A stretch of DNA of 60,445 nt from Candidatus Colwellia aromaticivorans (GCF_003333305.1 NZ_QOLD01000076.1:1-60445); one strand, 5' to 3'; numbered from the stretch's first letter, positions 20,979 to 30,638 are shown. The notes: generated from the sequence alone by a model not told the origin. Made by a program: numbers and translations.

Positions 20979-21289
20979 ATACTCATGATACTTCAAAATG
21001 TGCATTTCAGGAATCCTGAGTAATGCATGATCAAGGCGTATTTTTTTATTAATGGTTGATCCCTTAATAAAAGATACAACGCTGAGCATGATTTTCTCAG
21101 AATTCCCCTTAGGGCGAGTTTAAAAGGCATATATGCTACGTTATTGATTTTGACAAGGACGCTACATGGATGGTGTTACTAGAGAATGCAGGAGCACATT
21201 CTCCTGAATGACCATTCTCTTTAATCAATGCCTTGCCTCTAAGCCTTTTAACTCTCGCTGAACCGTGCATTTCGAGGTAACATGAGTAT
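20979..21289. repeat. Modular palindromic repeat, copy C
   Basis: A 311-bp element filling the gap between divergent nnrDE and queG. Arms: ATACTCATGATACTTCAAAATG on the left and CATTTCGAGGTAACATGAGTAT on the right. The core contains both sub-modules seen elsewhere: the CCCTTAATAAAAG...CGTTATTGATTTTGACAAGG block shared with D and E, and the GAGAATGCAGGAGCACATTCTCC block shared with A and B. It is the longest copy and looks composite. Confidence 0.87.
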
Positions 21290-21333
21290 TAATACTTTTG
21301 CACCTTGCGCTAATTTGGTTAACTTTTTCAATA

Positions 21334-22530
21334 ATGACAAATACAACGGTTAATAATCCTGATATCAACTATCCTGCATTGGTGGAAAAAATCAAGTGTT
21401 GGGGCAAAGAATTAGGTTTTTCTCAATTAGGTATTACCGATATCGACCTATCAAAACATGAACAAGCGCTTGAGCAGTGGTTAGCCAACAATTATCACGG
21501 TAATATGGATTACATGGCTCGTCACGGTTTAATGCGTGCCCGCCCTGCCGAATTAGAAATAGGCACTATCAGAGCCATCAGTGTTCGGTTAGATTACCTA
21601 CCAACTCAAGCAAAATGTGCGCAAATATTAAAATCAAAAAATCACGCTTATATCAGTCGTTATGCGCTTGGTCGTGATTATCATAAGTTAATGCGCAAAC
21701 GTTTACAGCAACTAGGAAAAAAAATAACAACCTACTTTGAAGATCTTGAAGGTGATGATTTTAATTTCCGTCCTTTTGTCGACTCTGCACCCATTTTAGA
21801 ACGGCCGTTAGCTGAAAAAGCCGGTTTAGGTTGGATAGGGAAACACAGTTTATTGCTCAATAAAGAGGCAGGTTCTTGGTTCTTTATAGGTGAGTTATTG
21901 ATCGATATTCCTTTACCCGTAAGCGTGGTTGATACTACAGATAAAAGCACCACAAGCAATGATTGTGGCAGTTGTGTTGCTTGTATTAAGATTTGTCCTA
22001 CCAAAGCTATTGTTGAACCTTATGTAGTGGATGCACGTCGTTGTATTTCATATTTCACGATAGAATCGCCAGACCCAATACCGTTAGAGCTTAGACCTTT
22101 AATGGGAAATAGAATATATGGCTGTGATGATTGTCAGCTGATTTGTCCGTGGAATAAATATGCCAAGTTAAGTTTAGAAAGTGATTTTCAAGCAAGACAT
22201 CACCTCGACGAGGTAACATTGCTGGAATTATTTTCTTGGTGCGAAGACTATTTTTTAGACAACTTACAAGGTTCACCCATTCGCAGAATTGGCTTTCAAA
22301 GCTGGCAACGCAACATTGCTGTGGCATTGGGCAATGCGCCTTTTAATACAAATATTGTTACCGCACTAGAGCAAAAATTGACCACCGCATCAGCGATGGT
22401 CGCTGAACATATCTATTGGGCACTGTCTCAACAAAATAAACGAAAGTTACTAGAGCACAATAATGCTAATGAAAGGCTTAATGCCCGATTAATTCGCTCT
22501 ATTGAGAAGGGACTTCCCAGAGATGCTTAA
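21334..22530 (+). CDS. queG: Epoxyqueuosine reductase
   Basis: 398 residues from the ATG at 21334; a TTG 36 bases upstream would add a poorly conserved extension. It performs the last step of queuosine synthesis in tRNA, reducing epoxyqueuosine with cobalamin and two 4Fe-4S clusters. The DUF1730 N-terminal half includes GNMDYMARH and ARYALGRDYH-like SRYALGRDYH. The clusters are bound by CGSCVACIKICPTKAI near 222 and CDDCQLICPWN near 275. E. coli QueG is 379 residues. It stands divergent to nnrDE, as in E. coli, with repeat C between. Confidence 0.95.
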   Translation: MTNTTVNNPDINYPALVEKIKCWGKELGFSQLGITDIDLSKHEQALEQWLANNYHGNMDYMARHGLMRARPAELEIGTIRAISVRLDYLPTQAKCAQILKSKNHAYISRYALGRDYHKLMRKRLQQLGKKITTYFEDLEGDDFNFRPFVDSAPILERPLAEKAGLGWIGKHSLLLNKEAGSWFFIGELLIDIPLPVSVVDTTDKSTTSNDCGSCVACIKICPTKAIVEPYVVDARRCISYFTIESPDPIPLELRPLMGNRIYGCDDCQLICPWNKYAKLSLESDFQARHHLDEVTLLELFSWCEDYFLDNLQGSPIRRIGFQSWQRNIAVALGNAPFNTNIVTALEQKLTTASAMVAEHIYWALSQQNKRKLLEHNNANERLNARLIRSIEKGLPRDA

Positions 22531-22543
22531 TATTGCTACTTAC

Positions 22544-22809
22544 TATACCCGTTCCACTTGAAGATGCTCGTTTCAGGAAGTCTGAGCGATTCATAATCAA
22601 GGCACATTTTTTTATTAAGGGTTATTCCCTTAAAAAGAAATGTAACGCAGAGTATGATTTGCTCAGCCTTCCCCGAGGGCTGGTTTAGAAACGCTTTATG
22701 CTGCGTTATTGATTTTGAGAAGGGAGTAACCATTCTCTTCAATCAATGCCTTGCCTAAAAGCGTTTCTAATTCCAGCTGAATCATGCATCTTCAAGTGGA
22801 ACGGGTATA
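22544..22809. repeat. Modular palindromic repeat, copy D
   Basis: A 266-bp element between queG and the converging sensor-like gene. Its ends are a perfect 24-bp inverted repeat (22544-22567 with 22786-22809, starting TATACCCGTTCC). The core shares TTTCAGGAAGTCTGAGCG, AATCAAGGCACATTTTTTTATT, GCGTTATTGATTTTGAGAAGG and AACCATTCTCTTCAATCAA with the other copies. It may also serve as a terminator for one or both convergent genes. Confidence 0.9.
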
Positions 22810-22817
22810 TACCAACA

Positions 22818-25800
22818 CTAGATGCTTTCAGCATAGCTATCAATAGCAGTCAATGCTGCTCTAGTCTCTTTAAGTAAAGCATTCACTTCATTTAAACTAT
22901 TAGATGTGTCATTACCACTGAGTAATTTTGACCACTGAGAGCATAATAGCTCTAATTCTGAAGCAGCTAATATTTTAGCATTCAATCGTAAATCAATAAT
23001 TGCTTCTTTGGCTTTATCAAAATCTTTTACTTTAATTGCATCAATCAAAACATCAAGTTGCTGATGGTTAGCTTGCGCATAATCATCCAGCATGAATAAT
23101 GCTAACTCGACAGAGCCTTGATGATGTAAATATTGTGAGAAATCAAAAACAGCTTTTTTGTTATCCTCAGCAAGGGAAGCAACAAGCTCAGTAATCACCC
23201 CCTCATTATAGCCATCATCAAGACTTTTTATTGGTTTTTCAGGTAAAGTTAACACTGAACTTTTAGGGATGTCTAATGGCTTAATGTATTTCAGCCAAGG
23301 CGCTAACACAACTCTCAAGTCTGCTAATGTAGACTGTGCAACTAACTGCCTTATATGCCAATCATCAAAGTATGTATTACTCTCTGAGCTAGGAATATCA
23401 TCCGTTAAACTAAAAACAGCGACATCCACTAACGGTTTACTCACCATTTCTAATAATGAAGTTTCAGTAAATTCCGTGAAAAGTATGCAATACAAGCCTG
23501 TTTCCCACAGTTCCCGCTGAGCGTCAGCATGAGAAACAACATGCACTTGTAAACCTAGCCAATGTAATAATCGTTGGAAATTTTGATGTTTTTGAGGCGA
23601 ATGTACCGCGAGTACCACGGGTAACTCACTTGCCAAATAATGACTTTGTTGGCATTGCTCTGGTGAAAGTAACTGATTAGTAGTCGCTTCACCTATAAGC
23701 AATCCTTTAATGTTTTGTAAAAACACATCTTTAAACAATAATTGCTCTGCCTGAGAATAAAAGCCAAAACCATCTAAACTTAATTCTGCTGATTGCAACA
23801 ACATCAATTTAGGCTGCAGAGAGTTAGGCAAACTATCGAGTTGTCGTGTTATTAAATCAATATTTATTTGTGCGACATCGCTAGCCACTATTAATAAATC
23901 AAGTTTATGTTTACTAAGGTACTTCGCGTTAAGTTGTTGCTCAAAACTATCAATACGAGCCAACACTTCAAATTTACCTGAAGCAGAGTGAATTAATTTT
24001 TCAAGTAACCCTGTTAGCATTTTATTACTCGATAACAACATAACCTTAATGCCATCAAGTTTAGTCTCTTGCTGTTCTTTAAATACAGGTGAAGAAGCAA
24101 TAGCCAAAGGTAATTCAAAGCTAAGCTGAAAACCGTCATCAATGAGATGAGCGATAATGTGTTCACCATGTTGCTTAGTGAATAGAATGTTAAGTATTTC
24201 CACCAATGGTGATTCTTGCGAAACAGTCTTTTGATAGTTAATCAATAGCGTAACTAAATCGGGCAAAGTCTCTATTGCTTCATCTCTGACTTTTACTACG
24301 AAGTGTACTAGTTGTTGACCTCCACTTTTATCTTGCAACTGTAAATGAAGATGTAATTGAGCGCCTTGACAGTCCACTAAAACGATATCAATTAGTAAGT
24401 GCATTAACTGTTGAAACAAACGAAAGTCGAGCTTAGCCTGTTCTAATAGCTGCTCATCATAGCTAAAATATAACTGATTATTAAATTTTTGCTGTTCAGT
24501 CTGCTTATTCATTAAAATGGCATGTATTTCATCAACTAAGTTTACATCAACAAGTGTTAGCACCGTTTTTTCTGAGCGTATATCACTTGCTAGGTAAAAC
24601 TGTTTTAATTGTTCATAAACGGGAATTAAAGCAGGAAATTGAACCAATTTGATTGTTTCATTATTGATTGGCGTATTAATCAACTTAGCTTGTTGATGTT
24701 GTATAAATGATAGAACCTTTTCTTCCAAATGTTTATATCGCTGTAATTCACCCTTAAGATTGAATGCAACTTGTTCGCTAGTATCTAACTGTTGTTGATC
24801 GGTATTTTGGGTATACGCAGTCAATAACTGCGCTTGTTCATCAATAACCTGTTGATGTGTTTGACACTGTTGAAGTAGTTGCTGAAATTCTTGCTCATTA
24901 TGAACAGGTTTAGCAATACTTTGCACTTGCTGCATTATTTCCTGAGTTTCGGCGCAATTAGCCTGAATATCGCCACTATTTTCAGCGTGGATACTTTTGT
25001 TTATTAACACCACGCTCTGCTGAGCTGCTAATTTAATTTGCTCACGTAAGCGCCACAGTAGAAAACAAAAAACGAGCATAGATAAACAAATAGCCAAGAA
25101 TAGTATTATTGACAATTCTTTTTGAGTTACATTGATTTTAAACTTCACTAACCAATCATTAAGCATACCAGAAGCATGAGTTATTATTTTTTCTTGTGGC
25201 TCAACTAATATCTGCATCAATTGATTTTTTTGCATTTTTAAGTCAAGTTGATAACTTTGTGCCAAACGAATATAACCTTGCCATTTTGCTAACGCCCTTT
25301 GTTGAGTTATTACAAGGTCTTCAAATGTGTCTATTTGCTGGCTAAATTCAACCGTAGCTTTAGTTTTATCATCTATTTTTAAAGCGTTATGTTGAGCAAT
25401 AATTTGTTCTACTCCTAAACGTAGTAAATAAAAATCGTCCATACTTGTATGAATAGTCAGTTGCTCAAAACTGGTTAATACTTTTGCCAATAAACTCTTT
25501 AACTGCTGTAAATCATCTAATTGTCGAATAGCACTAACATAAGCATTAGCTCGGCTGAACGTGAGATTGTCATTTACCTGATCAGTTTGAAGTTGTTTGA
25601 AAAGTAATTCTTGTTGGGCTGTTTTTTTATTAATTATCGGCGTGACCGAAAACAACATTAATTGTAATTGAATAATACTACTTTGCTTTAACTGTTCATT
25701 ACGCCCATGATTTTGTTGGATACGCATCACAATATCACTAGCCGATTTATTCGTATTTAACCATTGCTGATATAAATGAGTATGTAAACTTTCTAGTCGT

Positions 25801-26150
25801 AATAATCGTCTATTTAGTGCAATCAACTCTGTCTGTAATTCTATAAAATTTATACCGCTATTGGTAAACAATAATTCATTAACAAGGTAATCTGCTTTTT
25901 GTAACGTTTGTAGCTGCTCAAATTGTTGCTTTAAAGGCGTTAATTCACCATCAATCAAAAAACGACTACGCTCACTTTGCTGATAAAACAGAGTAAATAT
26001 TAATGCTAACGCAATAATAATTGTTAGCAATAGCGCGACTAACTTTGTAGAAAATTGTCTATGCAATGGCTTTGTAGTCAAAGACAGTGTTTGTCGTTCA
26101 TCTTCTTGTTCGATTGGTTTTTGATCAGACAAGTCCTCAGTATTACTCAT
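22818..26150 (-). CDS. Degenerate hybrid sensor kinase-like membrane protein
   Basis: 1110 residues laid out like a BarA/TorS hybrid kinase: membrane segment about 37-55, a helical sensor region about 60-340, a second membrane segment about 345-368, a Gln-rich coiled coil about 380-490, a HATPase-like region about 560-690, two receiver-like regions about 695-820 and 843-960, and an HPt-like helical end about 1000-1105. Key residues look lost. No dimerisation-phosphoacceptor His-Glu motif is seen. The N-box position reads LMHLLIDIVL without the Asn, the glycine boxes are missing, the receiver acidic pocket reads LLSSN or AVHSP, and the HPt site reads LRLNAKILA where a histidine is expected. 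The frame is intact and long, so it is probably a functional non-catalytic scaffold or sensor. Homology itself is inferred from layout. Confidence 0.7.
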   Translation of the reverse strand: MSNTEDLSDQKPIEQEDERQTLSLTTKPLHRQFSTKLVALLLTIIIALALIFTLFYQQSERSRFLIDGELTPLKQQFEQLQTLQKADYLVNELLFTNSGINFIELQTELIALNRRLLRLESLHTHLYQQWLNTNKSASDIVMRIQQNHGRNEQLKQSSIIQLQLMLFSVTPIINKKTAQQELLFKQLQTDQVNDNLTFSRANAYVSAIRQLDDLQQLKSLLAKVLTSFEQLTIHTSMDDFYLLRLGVEQIIAQHNALKIDDKTKATVEFSQQIDTFEDLVITQQRALAKWQGYIRLAQSYQLDLKMQKNQLMQILVEPQEKIITHASGMLNDWLVKFKINVTQKELSIILFLAICLSMLVFCFLLWRLREQIKLAAQQSVVLINKSIHAENSGDIQANCAETQEIMQQVQSIAKPVHNEQEFQQLLQQCQTHQQVIDEQAQLLTAYTQNTDQQQLDTSEQVAFNLKGELQRYKHLEEKVLSFIQHQQAKLINTPINNETIKLVQFPALIPVYEQLKQFYLASDIRSEKTVLTLVDVNLVDEIHAILMNKQTEQQKFNNQLYFSYDEQLLEQAKLDFRLFQQLMHLLIDIVLVDCQGAQLHLHLQLQDKSGGQQLVHFVVKVRDEAIETLPDLVTLLINYQKTVSQESPLVEILNILFTKQHGEHIIAHLIDDGFQLSFELPLAIASSPVFKEQQETKLDGIKVMLLSSNKMLTGLLEKLIHSASGKFEVLARIDSFEQQLNAKYLSKHKLDLLIVASDVAQINIDLITRQLDSLPNSLQPKLMLLQSAELSLDGFGFYSQAEQLLFKDVFLQNIKGLLIGEATTNQLLSPEQCQQSHYLASELPVVLAVHSPQKHQNFQRLLHWLGLQVHVVSHADAQRELWETGLYCILFTEFTETSLLEMVSKPLVDVAVFSLTDDIPSSESNTYFDDWHIRQLVAQSTLADLRVVLAPWLKYIKPLDIPKSSVLTLPEKPIKSLDDGYNEGVITELVASLAEDNKKAVFDFSQYLHHQGSVELALFMLDDYAQANHQQLDVLIDAIKVKDFDKAKEAIIDLRLNAKILAASELELLCSQWSKLLSGNDTSNSLNEVNALLKETRAALTAIDSYAESI

Positions 26151-26195
26151 AGCTGTTATTTTTGTTTTAAATTCCTTTGTCGCTTTAGTTTATAC

Positions 26196-26254
26196 TATAC
26201 CCGTAATCATTCACAATACTCGATTCAGAGTGCATTGTGAATGGTCGCGGGTAT
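26196..26254. repeat. Stand-alone hairpin with ATACCCG-type arms
   Basis: An imperfect inverted repeat (TATACCCGTAATCATTCACAATAC left, GTGCATTGTGAATGGTCGCGGGTAT right) with a short loop. The outer arm matches that of the 266-bp copy D (TATACCCG...CGGGTATA), but there is no core. It sits upstream of the sensor-like gene and directly abuts the element at 26256. Confidence 0.75.
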
Positions 26255-26255
26255 T

Positions 26256-26519
26256 ATACCAATTGAAATAATGAATCGACCAACTTAGAGTTACGTAGCG
26301 AGCTTAGAACAAACAAAATGAGTTAAACATAGTTATTCTATATTTCATTCATTTTGTGATGTTATCAGTTTGCTACGAAACTCCCGAAGGGCGAGTTTAA
26401 AAGGCTTACATGCGGCGTTATTGATTTTGACAAGGGAATAACCATTCTCTTCAATCAATGCCTTGCCTCTAAGCCTTTTAATTCTCGCTAAGTGGTGCAT
26501 TCATTAATTCAATTGGTAT
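26256..26519. repeat. Modular palindromic repeat, copy E
   Basis: A 264-bp element with arms ATACCAATTGAAATAATGAAT (left) and ATTCATTAATTCAATTGGTAT (right), inverted with one mismatch. The core carries CCCGAAGGGCGAGTTTAAAAGGC, GCGTTATTGATTTTGACAAGGG and AACCATTCTCTTCAATCAATGCCTTGCCTC, almost identical to copies C and D. The left half differs from the other copies (an AACAAAATGAG...CTCATTTTG-like inner hairpin). Confidence 0.87.
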
Positions 26520-26555
26520 TAACCATAAGCAAAGTAATAGCGTACCGAATGTTAA

Positions 26556-27041
26556 TTAACGTTTTTTACTCACCCAAGCCCATTGCATTTCACATAGGAT
26601 AGGCATTTTTCCCGAATCGTCCGTGATAATAACGGGCACGGTTATATCACCTTTTTCTTGTTGCTCAATCATACTAATTTGATCTGCAGTTAAATTTGCC
26701 TCCGCTTTTAAACTACCTTGCATTCTTCGTTCATATTCTACTGTCATCGACTTTAATAATGGCACTCTATCATCAGGTACATTCATGCCAAACACTATGC
26801 CAGTGGCCGATTCAGCTAATACCGCCGCCGCAATAGCATGAATGCCACCAATATGATTTTGTACTGATTTTTTGTTTTTTAATGATAATATCGTTTGCTG
26901 GTGAGTTACCTTTTCAATTTTAACGCCTGTGGTTCCTGCAAATTTAACCTGTGAGGTGAAAAAAGTTGTTAATAAAAACGACTGCATGAATTTCGGAGCT
27001 TTATTTACTTTATTAACAAATGAGCTAAAACGATTTGTCAT
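26556..27041 (-). CDS. DUF4442 (hotdog-fold, thioesterase-like) protein
   Basis: 161 residues. The sequence resembles the DUF4442 group of hotdog proteins: an N-terminal helix, then a stretch around QNHIGGIHAIAAAVLAESATGIV (about 81-104) that matches the central hotdog helix of PaaI-like acyl-CoA thioesterases, and a C-terminal strand ending in CEMQWAW. No catalytic assignment is safe and the substrate is unknown. It stands alone, flanked by repeat E and by a long gap with a decayed gene. Confidence 0.75.
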   Translation of the reverse strand: MTNRFSSFVNKVNKAPKFMQSFLLTTFFTSQVKFAGTTGVKIEKVTHQQTILSLKNKKSVQNHIGGIHAIAAAVLAESATGIVFGMNVPDDRVPLLKSMTVEYERRMQGSLKAEANLTADQISMIEQQEKGDITVPVIITDDSGKMPILCEMQWAWVSKKR

Positions 27042-27299
27042 GTTTACTGACCATTAGGGTGATTGATAATGTTATTGTCAATCAAACTGGTCTGACCTGC
27101 AAGTTTTATTGTTAATAAGGCTGATGGAAAAACTTTGTGGTGCTGTTATTTCTAGCACATTCCGTCTTTTGTCCGGTACGCATGTTCTGAATTAATTGGT
27201 GTCACAGCTTTGCTGTATGTACGCTAGGTGGTAATTATATAATGAGCTATCTTGAATAAGCTGATTGTTTCATCTATGGTGAACGTCAACTATAGGGAA
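27042..27299. other. Intergenic region upstream of the DUF4442 gene
   Basis: About 260 bases with no intact ORF or RNA gene that I can recognise. The right part may be further decayed remains of the adjacent pseudogene, but the reading frame cannot be followed. Confidence 0.4.
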
Positions 27300-27531
27300 A
27301 ATTCTAACGTAAGGTGGTTGTTCCATCCATATCCGCTGTAGATCAAAATATACAAAAATTTCAGTATAAATTCTCATATGCTAATGGCATCCTCCGGTGT
27401 GCTTCTAATGGTGGAATCCGACGCGTTTGGACCTGTTCAATATCAGGGTGCTGTGCCCATTTCTAAACCGCATTAGCCATTAATTGTGTAATTTCAGAAG
27501 GTGCATGCGCTACAATTAATAGTATTTTCAT
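27300..27531 (-). pseudogene. Decayed flavodoxin-fold / NADPH-dependent FMN reductase-like gene
   Basis: From the ATG at 27531 the minus strand reads MKILLIVAHAPSEITQLMAN then AV and a TAG stop, then continues in frame as KWAQHPDIEQVQTRRIPPLEAH. This matches the N-terminus I recall for flavodoxin-like oxidoreductases (MKILIVAHAPSENT...). Downstream, fragments resembling the GTPENFGYMSGALKDFF-type region (GAGAATTTATACTGAAATTTTT, about 27346-27367) are fused with apparent deletions and frameshifts. So there is an early stop plus internal loss. A GTGAG sequence lies in the ribosome-binding position. Confidence 0.65.
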
Positions 27532-27782
27532 TGTTTACTCACTTTGATTTAAAACGCCCTACTGGCTAGTTGTCCTCTGTATTGAATCGTCTTACTAGTA
27601 GGTTTTTTTGATCTTTCGTGGTTAAATTTTGTTCGAGATAAAAGCATTTTAATCGCGGCGAGTCGTGTGTAGCCTAGTCACTCTAAGCAAATACTACTCA
27701 ACAAAGAGTAAAACGCTTTAGTTCTCCATGCATTAGTGACCATTTTCATAATCACTTATTTCTCACTTTCGATCAAATTAAC
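27532..27782. other. Intergenic region between pseudogene and orn
   Basis: About 250 bases, no ORF. It contains GTGACTAGGCTACACACGAC-like minus-strand sequence (about 27664-27684) whose style suggests a dispersed repeat, but no second copy is visible in this window. Confidence 0.35.
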
Positions 27783-28331
27783 TTAGATCTTAAAAAAATG
27801 CTCTTGATACACTTTTAACTCAGCAATAGATTCACGAATATCATCTAAAGCTAAATGTGCGCCTGTTTTAACAACTTTATCTAGCACTTCTGGTTTCCAT
27901 CTGCGAGCAAGCTCTTTTACCGTACTCACATCTACATTACGATAATGAAAACAGTCCTCAAAGTCAGGCATGTATTTATTAATAAAACGCCTATCTTGCC
28001 CTATGCTATTACCGCACATAGGTGATTTACCCTTTGGTGCATATTGCTCAACAAATGTTATCGTCTGTGCAGTAGCCTCTGCTAGGCTCACTTCGCTATC
28101 TCGACAACGTTGCGTCAAACCTGATTGACCATGATGTTCAATACACCAGTCGCTCATATTATCGAGCACTTTATCCGACTGATTAATAGCAAAGACAGGC
28201 CCCTCAGCTAAGATATTTAGCTGACTATCGGTAACAATCGTTGCTATTTCTAATATCACATCAATCTCAGGCTCTAGCCCTGTCATTTCCAAATCAAGCC
28301 AAATTAAATTGGTGTCGTTATATGTCATCAT
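27783..28331 (-). CDS. orn: Oligoribonuclease
   Basis: 182 residues from the ATG at 28331, preceded by AGGGA five bases upstream; a second ATG follows at once and a TTG lies six codons upstream. It degrades two- to five-base RNAs, including pGpG from cyclic-di-GMP turnover. DEDD exonuclease motifs: WLDLEMTGL (Asp13, Glu15), the ExoII region [11 protein letters not shown] near 105, and [11 protein letters not shown] near 158. It is divergent from rsgA, the same arrangement as in E. coli. Confidence 0.96.
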   Translation of the reverse strand: MMTYNDTNLIWLDLEMTGLEPEIDVILEIATIVTDSQLNILAEGPVFAINQSDKVLDNMSDWCIEHHGQSGLTQRCRDSEVSLAEATAQTITFVEQYAPKGKSPMCGNSIGQDRRFINKYMPDFEDCFHYRNVDVSTVKELARRWKPEVLDKVVKTGAHLALDDIRESIAELKVYQEHFFKI

Positions 28332-28474
28332 AAGTGTCCCTTGTACCAAGTTTAATGAATATCAGCCTTGGTATTATAAATTGCGCAAGCAATAGCTAGT
28401 AATAGTAAGTATAATAGCTGACAAATAATTAGGATTAAATAAAATGATCGATCTTATCTGGCCACAACAATAGT

Positions 28475-29524
28475 ATGGCAAAGAAAAAACTAACTCACGG
28501 TCAACAACGTCGTATTAAAGCTAATCATGACAAAAAATTACGTGTCAAAGTAGATAAACCAGACAAAATACAATGGCAAGATGATGATTTAGGCATGACA
28601 CAAAATGGCATAATCATTAGCCGCTTTGGCCAACACGCGGATGTTGAAGGTGCTGATGGTATAGTTTATCGCTGTAATTTACGTCGTTCTATTCGCTCAT
28701 TAGTTTGTGGTGACAAGGTACTTTGGCGCTTAGGCAAAGAAACACTGCACAGTATTCGCGGTATTATTGAAGCAGTGCACGAACGTGACACCGTACTGAG
28801 CCGTCCTGATGTTTATGATGGCGTAAAACCCATTGCCGCTAATATCAGCCAAATATTGATAGTTTCTTCACTATTGCCGGCCTTTAATAGTGACATCATC
28901 GACCGCTATTTAGTTGCCGCAGAGCAAACAGGAATTACCCCTATTATCGTGTTAAATAAAACCGATTTATTTAACGAACTAAGCCAAGTAGAACAGGATG
29001 AGATTGAGCAGCAGTTACAGATTTATCGCGATATTGGCTACCAAGTGCTTTATGCGAGCAGTAAAACAAATGCAGGTATTAGCGAAATAAAAGCACAGCT
29101 AAATCAACATATCAGTATTTTTGTTGGTCAATCTGGTGTGGGAAAATCAACCTTAGTTAACGCTTTAATGCCTGATCTCGGCGTGGTTACTAAAGAAGTA
29201 TCACAAAATTCCGGTTTAGGGCAGCATACTACTACCGTTGCCCGGTTATATCATTTTGACGATGGCGGTGATTTAATTGATTCTCCCGGCATTCGAGAGT
29301 TTGGCTTGTGGCACTTAACGCCTGAACAAGTTTTAAATGGCTTCAAAGAGTTTGAAGAGTTTATGGGCCTATGCAAATTTAGAGACTGTAAACACATCAA
29401 CGATCCTGGTTGTGCATTAACCGGTGCTAGTGAACAGCAAATTAACCCTAAGCGGCTAGCAAGCTTTCAACGAATTTTAGCCAGTTTAGGCGACAACAAA
29501 TTAACTTCACGATTTAATGACTAA
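28475..29524 (+). CDS. rsgA: Small ribosomal subunit biogenesis GTPase RsgA
   Basis: 349 residues (E. coli 350). It checks 30S maturation by GTP hydrolysis. The GTPase motifs are in circularly permuted order: G4 NKTDL at 161-165, then G1 GQSGVGKS at 218-225, then G3 DSPGIREFG near 270. An N-terminal OB fold precedes them, and the C-terminal zinc site CKFRDCKHINDPGC is near 302-315. The lysine-rich N-terminus is typical. It leads a probable rsgA-psd operon with a 26-base gap. Confidence 0.97.
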   Translation: MAKKKLTHGQQRRIKANHDKKLRVKVDKPDKIQWQDDDLGMTQNGIIISRFGQHADVEGADGIVYRCNLRRSIRSLVCGDKVLWRLGKETLHSIRGIIEAVHERDTVLSRPDVYDGVKPIAANISQILIVSSLLPAFNSDIIDRYLVAAEQTGITPIIVLNKTDLFNELSQVEQDEIEQQLQIYRDIGYQVLYASSKTNAGISEIKAQLNQHISIFVGQSGVGKSTLVNALMPDLGVVTKEVSQNSGLGQHTTTVARLYHFDDGGDLIDSPGIREFGLWHLTPEQVLNGFKEFEEFMGLCKFRDCKHINDPGCALTGASEQQINPKRLASFQRILASLGDNKLTSRFND

Positions 29525-29550
29525 TCGATTAATAAATTAAAGGAAATAAA

Positions 29551-30507
29551 GTGTCTTCAGAAAACATACCTTCAAATATGCCTTCAAGTTCATTACCTGT
29601 AAACTCTTCACCTACAAGAAATACAATCGGTGACAAAGTTAAAATAGCTTTACAATATGCAATGCCAAAGCATGCCCTTTCACGTTTAGTGGGTAAATTG
29701 GCGGCAGCTAAAATGGGTTGGCTAACCACTAAATTGATTGATGTTTTTATCAACGCTTATGGTATAAATATGAGTGAAGCTAAACTTAAAAAAGCCAGTG
29801 ACTTTGAAACTTTTAACGACTTTTTTACCCGGGAATTAGAGCAAGGAGCTCGTACAATTGATCCCAATAGTGATTTTTTATGTTATCCCGTTGATGGCGC
29901 AATTTCACAGCAAGGTGACATTGTTGAAGGCAAGCTTATTCAAGCAAAAGGCTTTAACTACAGCCTAACCTCTTTATTAGGTGGCGATTCTAGAACTGCT
30001 GCTCCTTTTCAAAAAGGTAAGTTTTCTTGCATCTATTTAGCGCCAAAAGATTACCATAGAATTCACATGCCAATGGCAGCAACATTGCGTGAAATGATTT
30101 ATGTCCCAGGGGAATTATTTTCAGTTAACCCGTTAACGGCCAACAATGTTCCCAATTTATTTGCGCGTAACGAACGCGTAGTAACCATTTTTGATACCGA
30201 ACATGGCGCTTTAGCCATGGTGCTTGTTGGCGCAACTATTGTCGCCAGTATAGAAACCACATGGGCAGGTACTATTACCCCGCCAGCAGGTAGTGATATT
30301 TTCAGATGGCAATATCCAACAAAAGGTGTTGATGCGATAACTTTTGAAAAAGGCGATGAAATGGGTCGATTTAAATTAGGCTCTACCGTTGTTAGCACCT
30401 TTGCACCTAATATGGTTGAATTTATCCCTGAAGCGGGTCCACAAACCGTTACTCGTTTAGGTGAGAAATATGCAAACCTAATGCCTGACAATGGTGATGA
30501 AAAATAA
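29551..30507 (+). CDS. psd: Phosphatidylserine decarboxylase proenzyme
   Basis: 318 residues. It makes phosphatidylethanolamine from phosphatidylserine at the inner membrane. The LGST self-cleavage motif is present; Ser278 becomes the pyruvoyl group and separates the beta and alpha chains. The conserved DYHRIHMP stretch (with the catalytic-triad histidine) is near 169 and PVDGAIS near 112. GTG start with AAGGA seven bases upstream. The first 25 residues are Ser/Pro/Asn-rich and not conserved. It follows rsgA as in E. coli. Confidence 0.96.
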   Translation: MSSENIPSNMPSSSLPVNSSPTRNTIGDKVKIALQYAMPKHALSRLVGKLAAAKMGWLTTKLIDVFINAYGINMSEAKLKKASDFETFNDFFTRELEQGARTIDPNSDFLCYPVDGAISQQGDIVEGKLIQAKGFNYSLTSLLGGDSRTAAPFQKGKFSCIYLAPKDYHRIHMPMAATLREMIYVPGELFSVNPLTANNVPNLFARNERVVTIFDTEHGALAMVLVGATIVASIETTWAGTITPPAGSDIFRWQYPTKGVDAITFEKGDEMGRFKLGSTVVSTFAPNMVEFIPEAGPQTVTRLGEKYANLMPDNGDEK

Positions 30508-30552
30508 AAAGTTGCTCATTAATTCAACACAGGATAGGATGAGTATATAGTT

Positions 30553-30572
30553 ATTACGACTCCATTCGTAAT
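30553..30572. promoter_or_regulatory. Candidate operator upstream of the blaI-like gene
   Basis: A perfect 7-bp inverted repeat ATTACGA-N6-TCGTAAT, 66 bases before the repressor start. BlaI/MecI-type repressors bind palindromes at their own promoters, so this is a reasonable autoregulatory site. The sequence is not a known consensus. Confidence 0.4.
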
Positions 30573-30638
30573 TTCGAACTCTTTTACTATTAAATTAAGC
30601 ATTAAGCTATTAACATTCCATTAAAGGACAAACAAAAC

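Noticed and set aside
20979..21089. N-terminal extension of nnrDE (37 codons)
   Set aside because: The codons are repeat copy C; the conserved protein begins at the ATG at 20978.
22536..22742. Minus-strand open frame of 68 codons inside repeat copy D
   Set aside because: It lies wholly in the palindromic repeat, has no ribosome-binding site, and similar peptides (FIKGSTINKK, FKGITLNKK) arise from the other repeat copies in the same way.
22544..22809. Transposon with 24-bp terminal inverted repeats
   Set aside because: No coding capacity, and the arms are not shared with the sibling elements; kept as a non-coding repeat.
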